This document shows, in pieces, positions 1 through 7,990 of a stretch of DNA of 30,068 bases (position 1 is its first letter; each line of letters begins with the position of its first letter). Made by a program: the position numbers and the translations under genes. Origin of the DNA: JBFXAM01 sp050184295 (GTDB lineage Bacteria; Planctomycetota; Phycisphaerae; UBA1845; Fen-1342); NCBI GenBank assembly GCA_050184295.1, contig JBFXAM010000051.1, positions 1 to 30,068 on the forward strand, written 5' to 3'. The notes beneath the pieces are model-generated. The model did no database searches, had not been told where the DNA came from, and saw only the letters and a list, made by a program, of their open reading frames with translations.

Positions 1-2
1 TC

Positions 3-86
3 CCGGTGGTTCGCGCGATGTTGCGATCGCGGCCCAAACCAACAGTTCGTCTGCCCGCGCAGGAGACCGCCGCGCTCCGTCCGTGA
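3..86 (+). CDS. Possible C-terminal tail of an unidentified gene entering from the left
   Basis: One plus-strand frame is open from the window edge to a TGA at 84-86 and would encode about 27 residues, rich in Arg and Pro and ending in ALRP. An A-rich run follows the stop at once. No domain is recognisable in so short a tail, and a GC-rich frame can stay open this long by chance, so this is only a candidate. Confidence 0.25.
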   Translation, partial: PVVRAMLRSRPKPTVRLPAQETAALRP

Positions 87-529
87 AAAAAAGCAACCGT
101 GCTCGACTCTCCAGTCGTGGGTCAGTTTGATCCGGGCGGCACAAGCGTCTCGCCCGTTCATGCGGAAGACACGGGCGCGCCGCCCGTACCGCCCGTTCAC
201 ATCCACTTCTCCACGAAACTGACCCGCGACCGATTCTCCCAACCCTCGGGTCGCGGGTCAACCCAAATCGCTCGCCAGTCCCCGGCCGATTCGGCGCCAG
301 CCTCGCGCGTGCGTGCGCGGCGGCTGCGGCGTGCAAGTCGCCGCGCGCGTGGAGCTTCGGCGAGCGGCTCGCGCGCCGATTCGCGCGGCGGGCGAGCGAC
401 CGTTGCCAGGCGTTTCAACCGGGTGGTTGGCGGCGCTGCGACTTTCCCGTCTGCTCCGCCCCCTTGAGCGCGAGACGAACCCCTTCCCGTGATCCCCAAA
501 TCCGATCCCCACGCGTGCAAACGCGTCGT
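87..529. other. Non-coding stretch with GC-rich palindrome
   Basis: No convincing gene was found. The frames open here are Arg/Pro/Ser-rich and look like shadows of GC-rich DNA. At 171-187 there is a palindrome with 7-bp arms (ACGGGCG and CGCCCGT) around a 3-base centre. It is flanked by two copies of CGCCCGTTCA, at 151-160 and 190-199. A closely similar palindrome occurs at 29131-29149, so this is probably a dispersed element. Confidence 0.5.
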
Positions 530-558
530 TTGACGCTGCCCGAGCGATTCGTCAGAAT
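530..558 (+). promoter_or_regulatory. Sigma70-like promoter candidate for the 591-4475 operon
   Basis: TTGACG at 530-535 matches five of six bases of the -35 consensus. It is followed after exactly 17 bp by CAGAAT at 553-558, a weaker -10 matching four of six. The predicted transcript start, near 565, lies about 25 bases before the ATG at 591. The call rests on motif and spacing only. Confidence 0.4.
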
Positions 559-590
559 ACCCGGTCCGGCTGGCCCTTTGGGAGACGGCT

Positions 591-1100
591 ATGGATGGCC
601 TCGTGCGTGCCGCGGGTTTGGTCCGAGACGGTTCGCTGCTCGTCGCGCTCGTGCTGCTCGGCGGGCTCGGCGGATGCATGGGCGGCGGGGGGCGGCCGCC
701 GGCGCCCGTGCAGCATCCGATGCTGCAAAACGTCCCGCTGCCGGACGGCTTCCGCATCGTGGATCAGCGCAGCCGGGGCATGACCACCGGCGGGCAGCGC
801 TGGGCGCAGTGCGAGTTCATGGGCAACGCCGACCGCGCGACCGTGGTCAGCTTCTTTGAGGAGTACATGCCCACGGCCGGCTGGGCGTTGAAGGAAAAGC
901 GATTCACCGCGGGCGTGTACGACCTGCGGTTTGACAGCGCCCGCGAACGCTGCGACCTGCGGGTGTATCACCAGTCGCTGAATCGAACCAAGATCGACGT
1001 CGACCTGCGCCAAATCCCCGGCGGCGCGGCGGACGGCGAGGCGCCGACCGGCGCCGACCGGCCGCGCGAGAGCCGACCGCGGCGCGGGCAAGGAGAGTAG
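591..1100 (+). CDS. Predicted lipoprotein of unknown function
   Basis: The 169-residue protein starts with a hydrophobic segment (about residues 14-28) ending in a lipobox-like LGGC, so the mature form should begin at a lipidated Cys near residue 29. The rest contains a compact soluble region of about 100 residues with no domain I can name (it includes VPLPDGF and VVSFFEEYMP), followed by an Arg/Gly-rich charged tail. Its TAG stop abuts the next ATG, and the last codons (aaggag) supply that gene's ribosome binding site, so the two are probably translationally coupled. It leads a four-gene run that includes peptidoglycan and ribosome-related enzymes. The envelope location is inferred from the lipobox; the function is unknown. 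Confidence 0.75.
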   Translation: MDGLVRAAGLVRDGSLLVALVLLGGLGGCMGGGGRPPAPVQHPMLQNVPLPDGFRIVDQRSRGMTTGGQRWAQCEFMGNADRATVVSFFEEYMPTAGWALKEKRFTAGVYDLRFDSARERCDLRVYHQSLNRTKIDVDLRQIPGGAADGEAPTGADRPRESRPRRGQGE

Positions 1101-1958
1101 ATGGACACGGAAACACGCCACGCGCTCAAGCAGAACGAGCTGGCCGACGCCCTCATGCGCGTCCGCATGATGAGCGACAAGCAGATGACGACGTGGATCG
1201 CGGTGATTGTCGGGCTCGTCGTGTTGATCATCGGCTGGCGCGCGTGGAGCGGCTATGCACAGGCGGCGCGCGAGAAGGCGTGGGCCGCGGTCTTCGCCGT
1301 TCCGGTCGGCGAGTCGGACGAAAAACGCGAGGCCCCGGCCAAACTGCGCGAAATGCTCGGCAAGATCGCCGACCCGGCCTACGAGACGGCCGTCCGAATG
1401 CGCCTGAGCACGTCGTTGCTGCACATCGCGCAGACCGACCCCGCGCAGCGCGACGCCGCGAACGCGGAGGCCGTCGAGCTGCTCAAGCAGGTCATCGCGA
1501 CGCGCGATGCGAACGACGAACTCGCCGCCGCCGCGCATTACATGCTCGCGACGGCGCACGAAAACGCCGGCCGATTCGACGAAGCCGAGGCGTCGTACAA
1601 GACGCTGCAAGCGGAAGAGCGCTTTGCGACGTCGCCTTACGCGGAGATGGCGGCCGAAAAGCTCGAGTTGCTGGCCGACCTTCGCAAGCCGCTGGCGTTC
1701 ACGCCCGGTTTGCCGCCGCCGCCGCCCGCGCCCGAGACGCAGCCTGCCGCCGCCCTCGCGCCTCCGACGCAGCCGAGCCTCGGGACAACGCCCGCCGGCG
1801 ACGCGGCTCCGGCGCCCGCGATTCCGCCGAAAGAACCGTCGCCCGCGGACTCGGAGAAGCCTGGCGATGACGCGTCCGGCAACGAGCCGCCCGCGGCGAA
1901 GCCCGACGATGCGCCCGCCACCGCGCCCGCCGAGCCGGCCGGCGCCGCCAAACCGTGA
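1101..1958 (+). CDS. Single-pass membrane protein with TPR-like region and Pro/Ala-rich tail
   Basis: The 285-residue protein has a short charged cytoplasmic N-terminus and one transmembrane helix at about residues 29-48. An alpha-helical region of about 140 residues follows, with tetratricopeptide-like spacing (for example AAAHYMLATAHENAGRFDEAEASY). About 80 residues of low-complexity Pro/Ala/Glu sequence end the protein. This layout resembles the YfgM/TPR_21 group of inner-membrane scaffold proteins, which assist envelope protein biogenesis; the assignment is by architecture only. Translation starts directly after the upstream lipoprotein stop, with aaggag as ribosome binding site. Its stop overlaps the GTG start of the pseudouridine synthase by 4 bp. 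The proline-rich tail may be a periplasmic spacer. Confidence 0.75.
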   Translation: MDTETRHALKQNELADALMRVRMMSDKQMTTWIAVIVGLVVLIIGWRAWSGYAQAAREKAWAAVFAVPVGESDEKREAPAKLREMLGKIADPAYETAVRMRLSTSLLHIAQTDPAQRDAANAEAVELLKQVIATRDANDELAAAAHYMLATAHENAGRFDEAEASYKTLQAEERFATSPYAEMAAEKLELLADLRKPLAFTPGLPPPPPAPETQPAAALAPPTQPSLGTTPAGDAAPAPAIPPKEPSPADSEKPGDDASGNEPPAAKPDDAPATAPAEPAGAAKP

Positions 1959-2995
1959 ATCACGACGAGGACATCCTTCATCGCCCGCTACCGGTGGAGG
2001 AGGACGAGGCCGACCGCGTCACCATCCGCATCCGGCGCCGCCTGCCCGGCCGACGCCTCGACAAGTACCTCCACGGCCGCTTCCCGCACCTCTCGCGCAC
2101 GGCGATCCAGCGCCTGATCAACCAGGGCGCGATCACAGTCAACGGAAAACCCACGAAGGCCAGTTACGAAATGATGGGCGGCGACGAAATCGGGCTCGTC
2201 ATTCCCGCCCCGGAGCCCACCGAGGTCGTGCCCGAGAACATTCCGATCGACGTGCTTTGGGAAGACGAGCACCTCATCGCGATCAATAAACACGCCGGAA
2301 TCATCTGCCACCCCGCCCGCGGCGATCAGACCGGGACCATCGCCAACGCCCTCGCCTACTACTCCCAGTCTCTCAGCCACGGCTCCGATCCCTTTCGACC
2401 CGGCATCGTTCACCGGCTCGACAAGAACACCACCGGCGTCATGTTGATTGCCAAACACGACGAAGCCCACTGGCGCCTCGCGCTCCAGTTCGAACGCCGC
2501 ACGGTTCAAAAGACCTACCTCGCCGTCGTCGAAGGCGAGCTCGATCTCGATAGCGACGTGATCGACGCACCGATCGGCGTGCACCCCATCGCCCGCGAGA
2601 AGTTCGCCGTCATGGTCCGCGAGAACAAGATCGACCTCGGCAAGCCCGCAATCACAGGCTACCACGTCGCCGAACGCTACCGCGGGTTCACGCTCGTGCG
2701 CCTCGCGCCCAAGACCGGCCGCACCCACCAGCTCCGCGTCCACATGTCGCACCTCGGACACCCCATCGTCGGCGACTCGATGTATGGCGGGCGACTCGTC
2801 AGCGAAAAGCAGCTCACCGGCGCCGGCGACGACGAGCCGCTTCTCCACCACCAGGCGCTGCACGCGTGGCGGATTCAGTTCCGCCACCCGATCCTGGGGC
2901 GCGAGATGACCATCGAAGCGCCGTTTCACGGCCCGTTCAAGAGACTCATCGAGATTCTGCGGAGGGCGCGAAGTGTCGCCGGCGAGTCCACCTGA
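1955..2995 (+). CDS. RluA-family pseudouridine synthase with S4 domain
   Basis: This enzyme isomerises uridine to pseudouridine in rRNA and acts in the cytoplasm. The 346-residue protein has an N-terminal S4 RNA-binding domain (about residues 25-90, with RRLDKYLHGRF and ITVNGKP). The RluA catalytic domain follows. Its signature HRLDKNTTG lies at residues 153-161, and D156 is the expected catalytic aspartate. Further family motifs are KTYLAVVEGE and KTGRTHQLRVHMSHLGHPI. The length is normal for RluD-type enzymes, but the exact rRNA target cannot be read from the sequence. The GTG start overlaps the upstream stop (GTGA), and the 3' end overlaps the carboxypeptidase gene by 23 bp, which fits one operon. 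Confidence 0.93.
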   Translation: MNHDEDILHRPLPVEEDEADRVTIRIRRRLPGRRLDKYLHGRFPHLSRTAIQRLINQGAITVNGKPTKASYEMMGGDEIGLVIPAPEPTEVVPENIPIDVLWEDEHLIAINKHAGIICHPARGDQTGTIANALAYYSQSLSHGSDPFRPGIVHRLDKNTTGVMLIAKHDEAHWRLALQFERRTVQKTYLAVVEGELDLDSDVIDAPIGVHPIAREKFAVMVRENKIDLGKPAITGYHVAERYRGFTLVRLAPKTGRTHQLRVHMSHLGHPIVGDSMYGGRLVSEKQLTGAGDDEPLLHHQALHAWRIQFRHPILGREMTIEAPFHGPFKRLIEILRRARSVAGEST

Positions 2996-4475
2996 TCCCG
3001 CCTCACTCGCGCTGCCCGCGCACACCCGGCGCCGCACGCTCGCGGTGTGCCTCTTCGCGCTCCTGGCGGCCGGCGCGGCACGCGCCGCCGAGCCCCCCGC
3101 CGCCCGCGCGGTTCAAGCGCAGCTGGCAGCGCTGTGCCAGAACCTGCCGCAGGGCGCCCAGGTCGGACTCGTCGTGGTCGATCTCGCGACCGGTCAGCGC
3201 TGGTTCGAGCACGATGCCGACACGCCCCTCAAGCCCGCCAGCGTCCTCAAGCTCTTTACCACTGCCGCCGCGCTCGACCGCTTCGGGCCCGACTTCCGTT
3301 ACGAAACCCCGCTCCACCTCGCCGGCGAAGAGCTGTGGGTCATCGGCAGCGGAGATCCCGGCCTCGGCGATGAACGACTCCTCGCGCGCCACCGCCGCTC
3401 GCTCGATCAACTCTTCGACGAATGGGCCGCCGGACTCACATCCCGCGGCGTGCGCTCGTTGCAGACACTCGTGCTCGACGACAGCATCTTCGATCACGAG
3501 TGGCGACACCCCGACTGGCCCGCCGACCAGTCGCAGGCGTGGTATCAGGCGCCCGTCGGCGGGCTCACGCTCAACGACAACTGTCTCGACGCCCGCGTTG
3601 TGATCCGCAACGGCGTCATCGACCTTCTGCTCAAGCCCGGTCTGCCCGACGACTTCATCGAGAACAAGCTCCGCCGCGGCAAGGCCCACCAGGTAGTCGT
3701 GAAGCGCATCGGCGACGCATTTGAGTTCACCGGAGTCGCCACCCGTAACGACGACCTGTCGCCCACCGCCGTTCACAACCCCACCATCTTTTTCGGCTAC
3801 TCGCTCAAACACGCACTCGAACGCCGCGGCGTCAGCATCCGCGGCGACGTTGTCCGCCGCGCGATCCCCGCCGCCGCGCTGCGCGATGCGCCGCTGATCG
3901 CAACCAACCTCACGCCGCTCAGCGATGTCGTCTGGCGCTCCAACACGTTCAGCCAGAACCTCTTCGCCGAATGTCTGGTCAAGTCGCTGGCCGCGTACGA
4001 GCCGGCCGGGCGCCGCGAGGCAAACGACGGCGCCGCGCGCGTCCGCTCGTCACAACCGGGCTCGTGGCCGGGCGGCGTGAGTGTCATGCGCGCCACGCTC
4101 GAACGCATGGGCGTCGAACTGCACGGCGCGGTCTTGCGCGACGGGTGCGGCCTCAGCCACCAGAATCGCGTCACGGCCGCCCAGGTCGCGCGACTGCTCG
4201 AAGTGATGTCCCGCCACGCGGCCGCCGGCGTCTTCCGCGAAAGCCTCGCGCTCGCCGGCGGCGAAGAAGGCTCCATGAAACGCCGCTACGGCGAACCCGC
4301 GCTCCGCGGTCGAATCCGCGGCAAGACGGGCACGATCGCCAACGTCAGCACCCTCGCCGGCTACGCCACCCGCCCCGATGGCACAACCCTCGCCTTCGCG
4401 ATCCTGACCCACGGCCCCGTCCCCGATCCGCTCCTGCCGCGCATCTGCCGCGTGCTCGTCGCGGCAGGGACGTAG
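2973..4475 (+). CDS. dacB: D-alanyl-D-alanine carboxypeptidase/endopeptidase, PBP4 (DacB) type
   Basis: This penicillin-binding protein of the S13 peptidase family trims or opens peptidoglycan cross-links in the periplasm. The 500-residue protein has a signal sequence (hydrophobic stretch about residues 22-38, then an AxA-type site before EPPAA). All three active-site motifs are visible: SVLK with catalytic S90 and K93, SQN at 327-329 (usually SxN), and KTG at 451-453. The long insert between the first two motifs is typical of PBP4 rather than low-mass PBP5. The GTG start lies 23 bp inside the preceding gene, so coupled expression is likely. Planctomycetes were once thought to lack peptidoglycan; an intact PBP4-type enzyme fits the current view that they make it. 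Confidence 0.9.
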   Translation: MSPASPPDPASLALPAHTRRRTLAVCLFALLAAGAARAAEPPAARAVQAQLAALCQNLPQGAQVGLVVVDLATGQRWFEHDADTPLKPASVLKLFTTAAALDRFGPDFRYETPLHLAGEELWVIGSGDPGLGDERLLARHRRSLDQLFDEWAAGLTSRGVRSLQTLVLDDSIFDHEWRHPDWPADQSQAWYQAPVGGLTLNDNCLDARVVIRNGVIDLLLKPGLPDDFIENKLRRGKAHQVVVKRIGDAFEFTGVATRNDDLSPTAVHNPTIFFGYSLKHALERRGVSIRGDVVRRAIPAAALRDAPLIATNLTPLSDVVWRSNTFSQNLFAECLVKSLAAYEPAGRREANDGAARVRSSQPGSWPGGVSVMRATLERMGVELHGAVLRDGCGLSHQNRVTAAQVARLLEVMSRHAAAGVFRESLALAGGEEGSMKRRYGEPALRGRIRGKTGTIANVSTLAGYATRPDGTTLAFAILTHGPVPDPLLPRICRVLVAAGT

Positions 4476-5149
4476 GAACGGGCGCAAGCCGCAGCAGGGA
4501 CGACAGGGAAAAGCGGGACCAGCGAACGGAACCCGCGGCGCGATCTTCCAGGCGGGCGCCCATGCGTGGCGCGCCGCTCCGTCCATGTGGCGCAACGATT
4601 CAGGCTTCGGGCGGAAGGTCTGCCTTCCGTTTGAGTGGACAAAGAGCTTCTCGAAGCCGCAACGCAAGCCCGACGGAGTCGCGCGTTTGACATTCCCACA
4701 CGACGAGTACGCGCCATTGGGCGCGCTCGCGCAGGCAGGCGCGCACGCAGCCCGACATTGTGGCGTGCCGCGACGTCCTGAGTGAATTGCGTCGGCCATA
4801 ACGCGTCGACGCGCCCGCGCAGCCCGCCGGAGCGAGCGCGGACGCCGCAATGGCGCCGACGGCCTCCCATCCTTGGGTAGCAATCCCTTGGCCTGCCGGC
4901 GGTCGGTTGGGCTGGCATCGGTGCGAAGCCATTCAACCGATCACAGACTTAGTACGATGTTCGGGTATCGTCGCGTCAAGCCTTGAGTCGCTCTTTTCCG
5001 GAACTCGTCATTTCGGCACCGGCCGATATTCAAGGCGAGGCGCAACTCATTCCGACACAAATGGATCAGGACAAGTCCCACGAGGCGCGTATGAACGGCC
5101 AGCTTTGGCCAGCTCGCGGTATGGCAGAACACGCCTACTACTGACCGCT
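4476..5149. other. Intergenic stretch with no recognisable gene
   Basis: I see no gene. The open frames are Arg/Pro/Ser-rich and have no family motif. The right part (about 4930-5149) may contain eroded remains of the intron's 3' half, but I find no domain V-like hairpin (GAGC...GTTC with an internal GAAA) on the minus strand, and no reverse transcriptase motifs such as YxDD in any frame. Confidence 0.5.
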
Positions 5150-5598
5150 CCACACCGTTCGGCCCTTCGACCGTCGTTCCCGGCCTGGCCTATCTTTTCC
5201 CGCGCCATTCGGCATTGCGGTGCCTCACGAGCCTTGCCGACTGCACGACCTACTATGGCTTCTGCCGACTTCTGCCGCGTGTTCGGAGCGCCGTATGGCT
5301 CTCCCGGTCACGATTCCGTGACGCACGGCAGACCTCCCAAGGTAAGTTCGACCGCCTTCGACGCACGACCGCCGGACTTACGCTCCGCGCCCTTGCTGGA
5401 TACGGACTTCGCCGTCAGTTGCCGGCTCGTCCCACGCTTGCGCCTCCGATCCCATTCTTGTCCATCGGCCCGCGCCTCCGCTCCAAGTTCCTTCAGACGC
5501 CGCCTTGCGACGGCGCGCGTGCGCTTCACGCGCCCTTTGCCTCCATCAGGCTGGGTAGAGGACTTGCACCTCCTGACGGTCAACCATGCTTGCCACAC
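5150..5598 (-). mobile_element. 5' part of a group IIC intron, no reverse transcriptase gene
   Basis: Read on the minus strand from 5598, the sequence begins GTGTGGCA, matching the group II 5' consensus GUGYG, then GCATGGTTGACC. It next forms a nested stem: CCGTCAGG (5579-5572) pairs with CCTGATGG (5550-5543) around a GAGGTGCAAGTCCTC hairpin. Further along come TTACCTTGGGAGGTCTG and, at 5276-5251, GGCAGAAGTCGGCAGAAGCCATAGTA. The same blocks, in the same order, are what I recall of the Oceanobacillus iheyensis group IIC intron (GUGUGCCCGGCAUGGG, then UUACCCGGGGAGGUCUG, then CAGAAGUCAGCAGAAGUCAUAGUA). Domains I to III therefore appear present. I find no intron-encoded protein and no domain V, so the element is probably 3'-truncated and inactive. 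The right boundary (5598) is well defined; the left one (5150) is approximate. Confidence 0.8.
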
Positions 5599-5604
5599 AA
5601 CGAT

Positions 5605-5640
5605 GACGGCCGCGCATCCCACCGGGACTGCGCGGCCGTC
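5605..5640 (-). terminator. Terminator-like hairpin downstream of the beta-helix gene, just before the intron
   Basis: GACGGCCGCGC (5605-5615) and GCGCGGCCGTC (5630-5640) form a perfect 11-bp stem around a 14-base loop, 71 bases after the stop codon of the 5712-6881 gene. On the minus strand it is followed by ATCGTT and then by the first base of the intron. A uridine run is missing, as expected if the intron entered within it. Group IIC introns are known to insert just after such terminator stems. Confidence 0.6.
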
Positions 5641-5711
5641 GTGCGCTTCTTTGGACAAGGCCTCAGGCGCCCGCGAGCACGCGGCGCTCCGGCGCGCGCG
5701 GCCCGGTCCGA

Positions 5712-6881
5712 TTACGGACTAGTAAGCAGGGCGACGAACGGGTCGACGTCGAAGTTGTTCAGCGCCCCGTCGCCGTTGATATCGGCGGTGTTCGCGTCGC
5801 AATCCGGAAACGCGGCGGCATAACCGGCCGCGTCGGTCAGGGCCAGCACGAACGGATTGATATCGAAATTGTTCACTGCGCCGTCGCAGTTCGCATCGCC
5901 GCGCGCGTGCGCGCCGTACTCGTCGGCGCCGATCTCGATGCGCCCGTCCCAGATGCGCAACTGCCCGTCGAGGTCGGTCTCGCCCGGTGCGACCGCGGTG
6001 AGCGGGTCGCCCGCGTTGATGCAGGGCGAGCCGGCCAGCAGCGCGACGTGCGCCGCGTCGAGCAGCGGGTCGGCCAGCACGTCATTTGGTCCCGGCGGCA
6101 GATTGATATAGTGCCCCGTCACGCCGTTCGAGTACAGGCAGTTGTAGTCGGCCGTCACCGGCACGGTTCCGACCCGGCCGATGCCGTAGTCGCCGCTGTA
6201 GGCGATGATGTTGTTGCGCACGTCGGCGCTGCCGCCGTAGATCTGGATGGCGGCCTCCGGGTTGTCGACGAACGTGTTGCCGCGCACGGCGACGGTCCCC
6301 GCCGCGATGACGAGCGCCGCCTCGCGATGGTCGCCGATGCAGTTTTTGAACAGGTTGTTGGCAATCTCCGCCATTAGACCCTGCACGCGGATCGCCGCCT
6401 GCGTGTGGGAGCGGTTGTCGATGAAGCGGTTGTTGCGGATCGCCGCCTCGCCGAGGTTCCTGACCAGAATGCCCTGCGCGCCGTCGAATACATTGCGCTC
6501 GATGACCGCGACGCCCTCGACCAGGACCGCCTGGGAGCGGTTGGGCGTCATGCCGGTCAGCGTGAAGCCGCGCAGCGATCCAGCCGTCATGCGTACCGGC
6601 GACAGCATCGAGGCCGGCGCCGGCAGCACCGTCGCGCTGACGACCGCGGGATCGTGTGGGTTGACGCTGCGGACGACGATGTCCTTGCCAAGAAAGTCAA
6701 TGTTCTCGACGTACGTTCCCGGCCGGACGACCACTTCGTCCGCTCCGCTCTGCGCGGCGACGATCGCGGCCTGAATGGTGGCGTACTGGTCGGGGACGAT
6801 TCGGCTCTCGGCCAGCCCGACGGAACCGGCTGGGATCACGACTGTGAACAGGGCGAATAACGCGAATGCGCGATGTGACAT
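5712..6881 (-). CDS. Secreted right-handed beta-helix protein with dockerin-like C-terminus
   Basis: The 389-residue protein begins with a signal peptide (hydrophobic residues about 5-22, cleaved near AES). ATG 6881 is preferred over upstream starts because aggag lies 8 bases before it. The central part opens with the pectate-lyase-like pattern TIQAAIVAAQSG...VVVRPGTYVENI and continues with repeated short strands (AIRNNRFIDN, VAVRGNTFVDN, ADVRNNIIAYSG), which mark a parallel beta-helix. Near the end is the LxGSPCINAGDP motif common in such proteins. The last about 70 residues carry two dockerin-like EF-hand segments, each with an NxDGxxNxFDxxPFVxxL core (the first has NCDG). These domains are widespread in planctomycete secreted proteins. 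A carbohydrate or surface-anchoring role is plausible, but no catalytic residues are evident. Confidence 0.85.
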   Translation of the reverse strand: MSHRAFALFALFTVVIPAGSVGLAESRIVPDQYATIQAAIVAAQSGADEVVVRPGTYVENIDFLGKDIVVRSVNPHDPAVVSATVLPAPASMLSPVRMTAGSLRGFTLTGMTPNRSQAVLVEGVAVIERNVFDGAQGILVRNLGEAAIRNNRFIDNRSHTQAAIRVQGLMAEIANNLFKNCIGDHREAALVIAAGTVAVRGNTFVDNPEAAIQIYGGSADVRNNIIAYSGDYGIGRVGTVPVTADYNCLYSNGVTGHYINLPPGPNDVLADPLLDAAHVALLAGSPCINAGDPLTAVAPGETDLDGQLRIWDGRIEIGADEYGAHARGDANCDGAVNNFDINPFVLALTDAAGYAAAFPDCDANTADINGDGALNNFDVDPFVALLTSP

Positions 6882-6954
6882 CGTGCAGCTCCTGGTCATG
6901 GATCGAGGATCGAGCGCGACGCAGGCGTGCCCGCACAGAACACGGACAAGCTCC

Positions 6955-6985
6955 ACTATAGACGATTGGGGTGGTCGCGCGTTAA
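6955..6985 (-). promoter_or_regulatory. Weak promoter candidate for the beta-helix gene
   Basis: On the minus strand TATAGT (plus 6960-6955) resembles a -10 box. TTAACG (plus 6985-6980) lies 19 bases upstream of it and resembles a -35 box, a rather long spacing. The leader to the ATG at 6881 would be about 65 bases. The support is motif similarity only. Confidence 0.25.
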
Positions 6986-7097
6986 CGATGAGCTACGTAA
7001 TGCGTCGGCGTTTTCGGGGGCCGGACGTCCGGGCGGCAGCCGGCAGCCGCTCCGCCCTGCCCGTGTCGCGTTCGGCGTTCCGTCGTACGAGCCGCGT

Positions 7098-7446
7098 TCA
7101 GTCCTCTCGTCTCGTGACGAACGCGATCAGCCCGATCACAATCAACGCGTAGGCTGCCCACCGACTGAAGAGTCGAACCATGACGAGCGCGACCATCATC
7201 CCCTGGTCGGGCGGCAAACCGGGTCGGCCCGCGATCGAGAGCGAAACCGCGTGCGACAGCGCCAGCACGGCTACGGCCAGAGCGACAGATACGGCGGCTG
7301 CGCGTCCAGAAACGACGGCGGCGCTCCAGGGCGTCACGCCGGTACACGCTTCCGCACTCGGGACAGCGCACGTACATGCCGGGATGACCACAGAGTCCGT
7401 ACCCGCACGATGGACACAGGTTCGCATCAGGCTCGGCGACCACCAT
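7098..7446 (-). pseudogene. Zinc-ribbon membrane protein interrupted by a frameshift
   Basis: From ATG 7446 one frame encodes a Cys4 zinc ribbon (CPSCGYGLCGHPGMYVRCPECG, quoted here as CPSCG then CPECG, about residues 11-32). It then degenerates into Arg-rich sequence at about 7305. From the same place another minus frame opens into two hydrophobic segments (AAAVSVALAVAVLALSHAV and YALIVIGLIAFVTR) and stops at 7098. A short zinc ribbon followed by transmembrane helices is a familiar planctomycete layout. A one-base shift between about 7312 and 7290 would join the two into one protein of about 115 residues. Either the gene is broken or the read contains an indel. The function is unknown. Confidence 0.55.
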
Positions 7447-7486
7447 GGTATCTCACGGACGAACCTGCGGCGCGACGCGCGACCCC

Positions 7487-7990
7487 TCACGGCTTCCGGC
7501 GCGTTCGCTTCGGCTTGCGAGCTGTGCGAGCCGTCGTCGCCTCTGCAAACGCGGCGACGTCTGCGAGGTCCTTGGGCCGACCGGCGGACTGCTTGTTTGC
7601 CAGCAGATCGGGGAGAGCGATCAGCGCGACCGACACGTTGCCGATTTCGGCAACGACGCGGCGGTCGTAGCAGTCGTCAAACCGCACGCCGGAAATCTCG
7701 TTGAGAATCTCGAGACGGAGGGGCGCGCGACCCATTCGCACGATTCGACCGGCGGTGAGGAAGAGCCGGGGCGCGACGGACTCACGCGCGAAACCGAACT
7801 CAACCAGCGCGTCCGCGAGGCGCGCAGCGTTTTCGGGATGAAGCGCGATCCAAACGTTAAGATCGTCCGTCCGGCGGCTGTGGCCGTAAAAGTTCACCGC
7901 GTACCCGCCGACGAGCAGGTAACGCACGTGCTTCTCGCGTAACAACCTCAAGAACGCGAGGAAGTCGGGCGGAACAGGCACGGTAGCCAT
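7487..7990 (-). CDS. Nucleotidyltransferase-fold protein, AbiEii/MNT-like (possible toxin)
   Basis: The 167-residue protein has the start of a minimal nucleotidyltransferase fold: LLVGGYAVNFYGHSRRTDDLNVWI, with the GG pair at residues 28-29 and the T-D-D-L-N segment at 41-45. Related proteins (DUF6036/AbiEii-like) usually read TxDxD here to hold the metal ions. In this copy the second acidic position is Asn45, which may alter or abolish transfer activity. The later RPKDLADVAAF segment is also typical of the family, and the C-terminus is a basic tail. The gene overlaps the reading frame of its upstream partner (7857-8195), as in two-gene toxin-antitoxin-like modules. The toxin role is inferred from family and gene order; nothing in the sequence proves it. 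Confidence 0.75.
   Translation of the reverse strand: MATVPVPPDFLAFLRLLREKHVRYLLVGGYAVNFYGHSRRTDDLNVWIALHPENAARLADALVEFGFARESVAPRLFLTAGRIVRMGRAPLRLEILNEISGVRFDDCYDRRVVAEIGNVSVALIALPDLLANKQSAGRPKDLADVAAFAEATTARTARKPKRTRRKP

Noticed and set aside
197..757. Minus-strand gene at the left edge
   Set aside because: It overlaps the lipoprotein gene and its promoter, and is Arg/Ser/Pro-rich without any motif.
4850..5823. Long plus-strand open frames (290 and 202 codons) between dacB and the beta-helix gene
   Set aside because: They run antisense through the group IIC intron RNA and are Arg/Ser/Pro-rich. Such frames are commonly annotated as hypothetical proteins but reflect the structured intron sequence.
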